In this document: positions 46,061 through 54,040 of the stretch, piece after piece
Layout of the letters: every line of letters begins with the position of its first letter
How positions within the stretch are numbered: the first letter of the stretch is position 1
DNA from: Tubiluchus corallicola
Lineage: Eukaryota; Priapulida; Priapulimorpha; Priapulimorphida; Tubiluchidae
Reading direction: 5' to 3'
Length of the DNA stretch: 54,040 bases
Assembly: GCA_030141605.1 (NCBI GenBank)
Contig: JAQGDQ010000656.1
Coordinates: 1 to 54,040 of the forward strand
Made by a program: the position numbers and the translations under genes
The notes under the pieces: model-generated
What the model was told of the DNA's origin: nothing
Databases searched by the model: none
Seen by the model: only the letters and a program-made list of their open reading frames with translations

Positions 46061-46960
46061 CTACCTAAAATCGAACCTGCCATACTCCTATGACTATAGG
46101 ACTAGTATGAACAGTAACTTAATGACTTTTGTAGTGACTAAAAGGCATATTTTAGTAAAACACTGCTGTTATCAGTAAAACCATGCTCCTGTGATTATAG
46201 CATTAGTACAAAGAGTAACTTTAGTAACGTTGGTAGTGACCAAAAGGCATACTTTAGTAAACGACTGCATTGTCAGTAAACCATACACCTATAATTATAG
46301 CATTACTTTGAACAACAACATTGAAAGCAACCAAAAAACATATTTTAGTAAAACACTGCTGTTGTCATTAAAACCATGCTCTTATGATTATAGCATTAGT
46401 ATGAACAATAACTTTAGTGACATTGGTAGCGATCAAAAACACTGTTTAGTAAAACACCATTGTTATCAATAAAATCATGCTCTTATGATTATAGCATTAG
46501 CATAAACTGTAACTTAAGTAACATTAGTGGTGATCAAAAGGCATACTTTAGTAAAACACTGCTGTTATCATTAAAACCATGCTCCCATGATTATAGCATT
46601 AGTATGAGCAGTAATTTTAGTAACATTGGTAGTGACCAAAAGGCATACTTTAGTAAACGACTGCATTGTCAGTAAACCATACACCTATAATTATAGCATT
46701 AGTATGAACAATAATTTTAGTGACATTGATTAAGACCGTAAAACATATTTTAGAAAAACACTGCTGTTATCATTAAAACCATGCTCCTATGTCCATAGCA
46801 TTAGTATGAACAGCAACTTTAGTGACTTTGGTAGCGGCTAAAAGGCATATTTTAGTAAAAGACTGCATTATCAGTAAACCATGCTTCCACGATTATAGCA
46901 TAGCAGCTAGAACGAATGCTGAAACATTAGGCAAATAAAGATGCTGTCTCTCAGGGTTCG
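46060..46960 (+). repeat. ~100 bp tandem array derived from element family E
   Basis: About nine units of 85-105 bp each contain GATTATAGCATTAGTATGAA, AACTTTAGTGACATTGGTAG, GACCAAAAGGCATACTTTAG and AAAACACTGCTGTTATCA. The array ends in GAATGCTGAAACATTA, a diverged family E terminus. The ORFs within merely reflect the repeat. Confidence 0.9.
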
Positions 46961-47579
46961 GTATTTTTGTTGCTATCAAGGCTTTTCAAGTTCACAATAT
47001 CTTTCCTTCATGAATGTTATCGATGTTTGTTCTTTACGCAAGACATAGCAGATTTTATCAATCTTGTTAACAGCTCGTCAACAAAATGGCTTCAATGCCT
47101 GATGACATCATCGTCATCTGTACTGGAAGGGAAGCTGATTTTGAGAAGTGCTCAACAATGACAAGCGTTTCACGTCTAGAGCTTGCTTCAACATTTCGCG
47201 TAAAATCTGCGGATTAAAACAGCATTTTGGTTTAATAACTTTCACTTTTTGTTAATAGATAGCGCAGCAGATTTATAGCGAATCCTATGCGAATAACATT
47301 TGTTATTTGATGAGCTTAGTTCCTTGTGAGTCAACTGTAAGGCATCCAGGTAAGGCATCCACTCAAACAGACTAACTTGAGGATTCTTTTGTTCACTTAA
47401 TTGTCAGCAGTTTCAGATGAGCACTTCGGTTCGTGGTGGAGTAAAGCTACGCAATTACTAATTTTAGTAATTACTCATTACTCAAGTATAGCCAAAACAA
47501 AAGAAAACGTGGAAGCATATAAATTTAATTTGTTCATCTAATAAATGTTGAGTTGTTCGATTAGTGACGACTGTTTTGT
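46961..47579. other. Intergenic sequence, nothing recognised
   Basis: No supported gene or repeat. Confidence 0.4.
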
Positions 47580-48010
47580 AGCATAATTGTTAGGCTTTTT
47601 GTTCGATTGGCTTTACTTGATATAAATCCCTCAATAGCATCGAAATTTAGCATCCAAGTTATTTATTCTTCTGCGAACAAAGTCAAAGCTGGTGTTCCTC
47701 AAGGTTCTGCAATGGTCACTACTTTGTTTACTCTTATACATCAGTGAAATAGACTAAATTCTCTTTAAACAGCCTCATTATCTATGTTATTCATACGACT
47801 CACTGTAGTAAATACCACAGTGTCCCAATGGACAACGCCCGATTACAAACATCTAGTCCACTTGAAAAGGATCTTGAATTGACTTTCAAATGGGACCAAA
47901 ATTGGATTGTCGCCTTTAATACAAACACGAAGCTTCTGTCCTTTTCTTTCCATCGCAATGTCATGCTTACTGGTAGTTATATGGATGTTCCACCTCCTTA
48001 TCTGTCATAA
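47580..48010 (+). pseudogene. LINE reverse transcriptase fragment (CR1/jockey-like)
   Basis: Across shifting frames the plus strand shows SIQVIYSSANKVKAGVPQGS (palm motif GVPQGS), a degenerate catalytic stretch (LCYSYDS where YADD is expected), and LEKDLELTFKWDQNWIVAFN followed by TNTKLLSFSFHR. The last matches the conserved W-x-x-x-W-x-x-x-F-N-x-x-K-T-x-x-L-S-F block. Two or more frameshifts and stops make it non-functional. Confidence 0.85.
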
Positions 48011-49577
48011 GCACTCATATGGACACACGTTTCTGTACCGTAAGTGACTGTTGCGCGCAAGTGTAGAACGTAATGTGTTGTTTTCCGTGCATCTACCCTG
48101 ATTAAGTGTAATAACAGTTGTTGGTCAATAAATTACTTACTTACTTGTAACTATAGTTGCAAGTAAGTTAAGACATCTTACTATTAATAATCATAGTTTT
48201 TCGTAGGTGGCATTTCCCAAAGTCCGCAATATGATTAAGCGTAACCGCTTGATAACAATTTATTCCGACTGTTTAGACTCGTGGATTTAAATGTCGAAAG
48301 TTACACAATACATGCAGCAGTCGTATAAACAACAGGACACAGGTAACGATGTTCTCCAAGAGCTACTCGTCGACTGGAAGAGAAATACTTAACTAACGCA
48401 TTCTAAACGCAATCAGCCCTTCAAATATCAAAAAAAACTTCACAGTACTTAAAGGAAAACAGGATCCAAACGGGATCGAACCCACTAAGCAGAAACTACT
48501 GAAGCAGGCCACACATTAAAATTTGCAATATATATATATATATATAGTACACTTTAATACGTTTGCGTCGAATTTCTTGTCTTCGTCACAAAATGCACGA
48601 TTATTGTATTTTTTGGACTTTGGCGTTCAGCCCCTCCATTAATTGAACGTAATTCCAACAAATTGGCTACAAAGGCGCCCCCTACAACATAAATGCGTTT
48701 ACGTCTGATAATCGCCACATTATAAATGCTTAATTGAAACGCTAAGAAGCGTGTGATGAGAACACAGAAAACTGTTTTACCGACTGTCGCTTGTCATTAT
48801 CATATTTTGCATCGATTTCTTCTCTGCGTCCGCAAATTCTTGCAGATTCAAGCGCTTTTTCCTCTTTACCTTATCCACGTTCACGGCAATTGAGCAACCG
48901 CAAATGCCGATTAAATCAGTTGCAGGAAAAATGGAACTGGTCAGCTGATGTTAAACAGTAGATTACTGGCTTCATCTAGTAAACAACGCCTGGAAAGACG
49001 GCTTCATCGTTTTTGATCCAATCGTACCATTTGCCAAGATTACTTTATTCTCATTAACACAGCATAATTAATTATACAATATTTTAATTGAAAGCATATT
49101 AGGCTTAGCGAATAAACCCGTAATTGGTTAATTTTCCTATTCCAAACATCCTTGAAAGAAAATCGAAGACGACTCTGCGTGGAATTGAACCGGAAACTTT
49201 TGAATTACAAGATACAGATACTACAAACATAGTAATATCTTGGTTTATTTTTCATTTTTTGCGGGCTTGGTGACAATATCAAGTACAAAATGTTCATTTT
49301 TTGAACACTTTTTAATTTATATACAAATTGGATAAAAATTCTCAGTTGTACGGCATTCTAAAAAGGGCTTACTTTTTTCTGTCCACCACCATATATATAT
49401 CTGGAATTTACACTAATTTGCTAAACAACTAGACATCCGTGACCAAAAAACAGACAACGTCAAAAAAGATACATTTTGAATTATTGTGCATGGTCTTGCG
49501 TGGTCCTAAAAGAAGGCCCAAAAATAATCTTTACATAAAATTCCCGTTCAGAAGCATTATAAATGGTGTAAAGGGGA
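48011..49577. other. Intergenic sequence, B-box-like words only
   Basis: Holds a TA run at about 48528-48546, and two reverse-strand B-box-like words (complements of GGGATCGAACCC near 48471 and GGAATTGAACCGG near 49179). No matching D-arm or acceptor stem was found, so no tRNA is called. Confidence 0.4.
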
Positions 49578-50809
49578 CAGGCACGTAGCCAGGAATTTAT
49601 GGGGGGGGGGGCAGAGCACTGATACATGTACTGTACTTTCTAATGCAGTTTGCACTCCCTTGCCCCGTAGACATGGATTCGCAATGTATAATTAGAAGTA
49701 AAGTTTTGTTTCCAAGTTTTATTAAAGATAGATATTAATTATAAGTACATTGTAATTACAGTATAGTAAATTACAAAATTATCTGTGTACATTGTAACTG
49801 TAACTTACAAAATAATGCACCTATTTTTGAGATCTGCAAACGTCTGTATTACATTCTCAATGTCTATTTCGTCTTTGTTCAGGTACATGTGGGCCAAGCC
49901 CAGTGGCGGCTCGAAAACAGTGGCAGCACCCCCTGTTTTCACTCATTATTATCGATAATATTCAATATAATAATCTTTTTTATTTAGTTCTTTCTTTTTA
50001 CTTGCGCGGAAGGGCAGCACGTGAGGGAAGTACAATTTGTTTCACAGCCAAAGCAATGTGGTGTTTGGCTGCTGTGCGCATGCGGCCATGCGCAAATGTC
50101 TGAGATAAGAGGCTGTGTAGGTAGAAAAAGTACTGTCGTTCACTGCAGTACGTGTTGTCAGTTGTCACGTGTTTAAAAAGGCGTGTATCGGCATATTCTT
50201 GAACTGCGACAATTTAGGATATTCTTAAGAAAACAATACTTTTGTTTAGGAGTTTATCAAGGCTATGTTTAAATGAGTTTGTTTGCTTAAAATCACAATT
50301 GCAACATTATAATTACATACGTTTGTTTAGTTTTACACAATATTAAAACAATGGCTAAAGAATTTGTAATTTTGCAGCGCCACCACTAATTTAGCTACGA
50401 GCCGCCACTAGTCAAGCCATTTAATCCCTCTTCCCCAGTTCTGCTGTCAAAGCAAGTTTTCAACAGACGTAGGACAGAGAAAGGTTTCTCTGTTGTGCCT
50501 GTAAACACTGCATGAAATGACAACACCAATTGTGAACAGTGAATATAATATACGAAACTGATGTTTGTCACATGCTTTCAGAAGCTCTCACGAAAGGAGC
50601 ATATAAATAGTATTTTAAAAGTTTATCCACAAAAGCATTTGAAAGAGAAAATATAAGAAATAAAAATGTTAGTGCATTAAATTAAATGTTATTTATTCGT
50701 TAATTCTTCAATTGTTTAATACGACCCATCTGGCAGCTAGGACAAAACGTGCATATTTTTTTTAAATTCAATGAAAGGGGGAGCCAGAGATCCCATGGCT
50801 ACGTGCCTG
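49578..50809. mobile_element. Non-autonomous hAT element (outer of a nested pair)
   Basis: Ends CAGGCACGTAGCCAGGAATT and, at the other side, CCATGGCTACGTGCCTG are inverted repeats. Flanks AAAGGGGA (49570-49577) and GAAGGGGA (50810-50817) are a 7/8 match for an 8 bp target duplication. A run of 10 or more G follows the left end. No intact transposase is visible. It contains another element at 49901-50410. Confidence 0.8.
49901..50410. mobile_element. hAT element nested inside the 49.6-50.8 kb element
   Basis: Ends CAGTGGCGGCTCG and CGAGCCGCCACTA are inverted repeats differing only at the terminal base. Flanks GCCAAGCC (49893-49900) and GTCAAGCC (50411-50418) match at 7 of 8. The host-element sequence resumes at 50411 (AAGCCATTTAATCC), also present at 45390. 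About 510 bp, non-coding apart from a short chance ORF at 49903-50103. Confidence 0.8.
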
Positions 50810-50817
50810 GAAGGGGA

Positions 50818-52365
50818 CTTTCCATCTGACTTTTATACCAAGATCTTGGAAGCAGGACTTATCCAGGTACGTAGTTAACGCAATCAGCATCCCATTTACT
50901 TTTTTCATACATAACTTTCATACATACATTAGCTATTCATGACATATTACACCTTTAAAAGACAAATATCGAAAAAATTTGTGCAAATTCGCTTTTTCTG
51001 GTTACCTAGCATGACAAAGCTGCCATCAGACCAAAAGAAATGACAAAAACAAACGTCACTGTGTTTAATAGGAAGTATGGCATCTTTATGAACATCCATA
51101 ACTCAAGAAACGACAGTGTTTAAACAAAAATGGAAGTTTACAAAAAAAATTCTAAATCTAGTCTCGACGGTAATTACCGTTAAGTATGTCAAAATGCTGA
51201 GGTTAAACATTATTTATCAGTCTACTAATTATTTTAAATTCAAAAGTGGCTTGCGAACGCCTTGCAAATCGAATATCTTGGAACTAAAAGGGAAAAATAC
51301 AGAAGTTAATGTCTAAAATGCATGCTTTTTCTCTCAAAGATATGGATAATTACTCCCATGTTCTGTTGAACTGAACAGAGCTGTGCAATGTTTGGCTAAA
51401 TATGGTGGATTTTCTACAGGCAAAATAAAAACAGATTGTAGAGAAAATTTCTGATCCTCAAATGCCATGTATTTATCCTATTGATTTCGGAGTTTACGTG
51501 TCTTGCTAGCTGCTGCGCGTCGCTAGGTTTGCTAAATTCGGTTTTGTCAATATAGGCTAATTATAGCGGAACATTTTTCAGCCGTCCATACGGGATTCGC
51601 AAGTAATTGCTTGTGGTGTGTTAGCAGCATAATTACAAGCACAACAACTGCCGTCTTTCATTGCTTTTCAGGTAGGCGAAGTTTGATACTGTAATACACA
51701 CGACTACACGTCACCAAACTCACGAGCAATCCGAAGCGACCGGGCGGCAAACGCGGATGTAAAGCTGCTTAAAACGCTTCAATCCATTAAGCTATTTTAC
51801 TACAACAGACAGATTCGGCAGCTGGAAAAAGCAAAAGGAACCAATCAAACTGTTCAGTTAATTACTTATCCTAACCTAATGTGACATAACTTGACATAAG
51901 TAGACATACGACGTCCAGTTTGCACAGATCTAAGATAAATTCATATAAAATAAGCACCAATCTTCACTAAATGTCATTTTGACCATTGCCTTCAGGACCT
52001 AAGCGGATTAGAGCAGACCTCTATATTCTTGTGTGTATCCTGGAGACTTAATGAGTGCAGCTCTTCGTAAACTTAGACATGCATGCATGTCTGTCAAAGT
52101 CAGTTGAGTCTGCAAAAGAATTACATGGATTAAGCCTCGTGGTTAAGCCAATCAACAAGGAGAAACGATATCACGTGTGTGTTTGCTAAAACGTTTACAC
52201 AACATCATTAGAATGCACAGTTTACTGGCAAATAAATTCATTTGAATTAGCTATTATTGCTGTGATTGTTTCAGTGCTTATGTGTAAAACTTACACAAAA
52301 CCTCACAAAACGCAATGAGAATTCAATTTTTTTATAAAAGTGAAATAGAGAAAATCGCTACAGCT
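50818..52365. other. Intergenic sequence, nothing recognised
   Basis: No convincing exon, RNA or repeat. Could include upstream or 5' non-coding sequence of the RING gene, but nothing marks it. Confidence 0.4.
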
Positions 52366-53007
52366 CCTTCATAAACACAAAGCTTAATAAAATTGGTTTT
52401 GAAATTTTATATCACTTACATACTGCCTTTTTGCGTGCAGGACTTCAATCGGCAGTCACGCTGTATAAACCATGTAAATTTAAACTCCCGCGATGACCGG
52501 TTCACGCAGCCATTTTAATGACAGATCATTTCAAACAAGTTTAGATAACATTTTTTAAAGTTTGAAAAAATAATCAGAGCATTCGTAACGCACAAGTCAC
52601 TAACTAAATAAAATTTAAATTACTGTATCTTGTCAATAAGATTAAAAATACGTTTTTTGGTTAGTGAGTGGTGCACCCTGGAGGGTGAGTCAGCGACATT
52701 TTACCAATTGGTGAAAACATTTCAAATTATTAGTCTAGTTAGGTAAGTCTTTGTAGTAGGTAAGCGAAAATCTAAGTAATATAGATTTGCACGGAAAGTC
52801 TTTTGAGACATAATGTAACATTGCCTTTGGTACATGACGTCATGTAATGGCGACTTCGGAACAGTATTGCAGGAGATTTAAAATGAAAACAAACTAAAAT
52901 TCCTTTCAGTGCGAGTACGATATACGCATAAAATTGCTATAAAGTAATATAATTTTTTTAAGGCGATTTTTCTGAAACCTACTTCAGGTACCCCTTTTTC
53001 TTGTCCT
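52366..53007 (-). mobile_element. TTAA-flanked transposon family, copy 4
   Basis: Collinear reverse complement of 40042-40702. It shares CAGGACTTCAATCGGCAGT, AAACTCCCGCGATGACC, TTTTGGTTAGTGAGTGGTGC and CATGACGTCATGTAATGGCG. The AGGACAAGAAAA end is followed by TTAA (53008-53011); the other end near 52366 has lost its terminus. Confidence 0.8.
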
Positions 53008-53272
53008 TTAACGCTCAGCGAATTCATATCAGATGATAATGCGAATTCGAATTTTCAACCATACGCAGCTTCCATTTTCTGAAGCAAAGCAACGGCAAGA
53101 TCTCTTAGATACTGTACAAAAAAGACAAGACTGAATTAACACGAAGTTTCTATAGTCGCGTAATCGTTGTCACCAAGGAGTTGATGAGTCTGACGTCATC
53201 AAATGATCTCCTGGTTACAGGAAAATAATAGCCTAGGCGAAACTGGTCTAGTTATGTAAGATTTGTGGTACA

Positions 53273-53650
53273 ATGTCTCTGATTCCTGCTACTGGATTTA
53301 ACAGTGAGGTTAATAAAGCCAGACATTCCCGATCATCTAGTACCAGAAGTGAAGGATGTGACGTCAACAGGACGAAATTGCCAAGGTTGCCAATGCACAG
53401 GAGAAGCGAGAAGACCTACACGAAGCTGCATCAAGACAAAGCAGCCTTCCAGGAACGAGCAAAGTCGCTCGAGCGAGCAAAATCCCAGAAGAAACCAAAG
53501 TCTTTGTTGGATCCGGGGCGTTTGGGGCAGCTACACGAAGTCTACGAAAACGTTAAGTACCATCTGAAATGTGTCCTTTGCAAAGACTTCTTCGTGAAAC
53601 CCATTATGTTGCCATGCGGAGACTCCTTTTGTTATCAGTGCATAAAACAG
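53273..53650 (+). CDS. RING-finger protein, first coding exon (partial)
   Basis: The frame is closed upstream by an in-frame TAG (about 30 bp before), so the ATG at 53273 is a fair start. The first ~90 residues are Lys/Arg/Ser-rich and disordered-looking (ERAKSLERAKSQKKPKSL). From about residue 99 a RING begins: C-V-L-C-K-D-F-F-V-K-P-I-M-L-P, then CGDSFCYQC. That is C-x2-C-x11-C-x-D-x2-C-x2-C, where the fourth metal ligand, usually His, is Asp. The donor GTAAAC starts at 53651 after IKQ; the remaining two RING cysteines and all later domains lie beyond. Probably an E3 ubiquitin ligase of the RING-HC/TRIM kind; the exact family cannot be told. Confidence 0.75.
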
Positions 53651-53690
53651 GTAAACGAAAGTAAACAATCTGTCCTCGTTTGGTCTAGAT

Positions 53691-54001
53691 CAGTGGTTCC
53701 CAAAGTAGGGGTAAATTAGCCCCCGGGGGTAATATGGTTTTTTGGGGGGTAACGGGCACTCCTCTGAAAATTTTTAAAACTTCGCTCGGAATGCATTTTA
53801 CGTAGTTTTGGCAACAATACAACAACAACACCTGGAAATTTATTTATGTCACGAGCAAACATAAATAATTTTGCTTGCTTGTGGCATATACGTGTGTTTA
53901 CTTTTTGAGTTGGAGAAGTAGTTCTAGGTGGGGGGGGGGGTAATGGACACGACCGGGTTTCCCGATTTGGGTAACGGTCCAAGAAAGTTTGAGAACCACT
54001 G
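53691..54001. mobile_element. hAT-type MITE in RING gene intron 1
   Basis: The 311 bp element starts CAGTGGTTCCCAAAG and ends TTTGAGAACCACTG, with exact 8 bp GTCTAGAT duplications at 53683-53690 and 54002-54009. It is an inverted, longer relative of 26644-26876 (shared core CACGAGCAAACATAAATAAT). It starts 40 bp after the RING exon donor. The exact flanking duplication points to a relatively young insertion. Confidence 0.93.
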
Positions 54002-54040
54002 GTCTAGATTGTCAGAAATTATCGATAACTTGTATTAATT

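Noticed and set aside
48460-49230. Two minus-strand B-box-like words (near 48471 and 49179)
   Set aside because: There is no D-arm, anticodon stem or acceptor pairing around either; chance similarity is likely.

Overview
The window is nuclear DNA from a metazoan with a large, AT-rich, repeat-dense genome, most probably an arthropod. Four things point there: two exons that join into an eclosion-hormone-like peptide, a terminal exon of a neuropeptide GPCR resembling arthropod trissin receptors, interstitial TTAGG/CCTAA pentamers (the common arthropod telomere unit), and abundant CR1/RTE-like LINE debris plus short hAT-type transposons. I cannot name the order; a crustacean, myriapod or hemimetabolous insect would all fit.

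Only three host gene loci are well supported. (1) An eclosion-hormone-like gene on the plus strand has a signal-peptide exon at 16660-16809 and a last exon at 26414-26557. They join in phase 0 across a 9.6 kb intron and together hold a six-cysteine pattern. (2) The last exon of a class A GPCR lies at 30996-32236 on the minus strand, carrying TM1 (part) to TM7 and the tail; its 5' exons were not found. (3) The first coding exon of a RING-finger protein lies at 53273-53650 (+) and runs off the window. Three weaker candidates are a possible exon at 3023-3201 (+), a putative secreted ORF at 15468-15839 (-) and a 122-residue ORF at 20895-21263 (-).

The rest is accessory sequence. From left to right: a ~650 bp inverted-repeat pair (1-650 and 3462-4118) around a trinucleotide microsatellite; LINE debris at 8.1-9.2 kb interrupted by a hAT element with an exact 8 bp target duplication; a TTAA-flanked transposon, a LINE end and a 5S rRNA fragment at 12.6-14.1 kb; a large TTA/TTG microsatellite; a tRNA-Thr-like pseudogene; the satellite-filled hormone intron (17-21 kb); foldback elements at 21.9 and 33.7 kb; a hAT-type MITE just behind the hormone stop codon; a 41 bp minisatellite (35.7-36.8 kb); an inverted duplication of a TTAA element plus pentanucleotide arrays (38.9-41.5 kb); LINE ends at 41.6 and 47.6 kb; a TIR element with a related ~100 bp tandem array (43.4-47.0 kb); nested hAT elements (49.6-50.8 kb); and another hAT MITE 40 bp past the RING exon donor.

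I see no operon-like or cluster logic linking the genes. The hormone gene and the GPCR are neighbours, but the known eclosion hormone receptor is a guanylyl cyclase, so a ligand-receptor pairing is not implied. Repeat boundaries marked approximate were set by eye.
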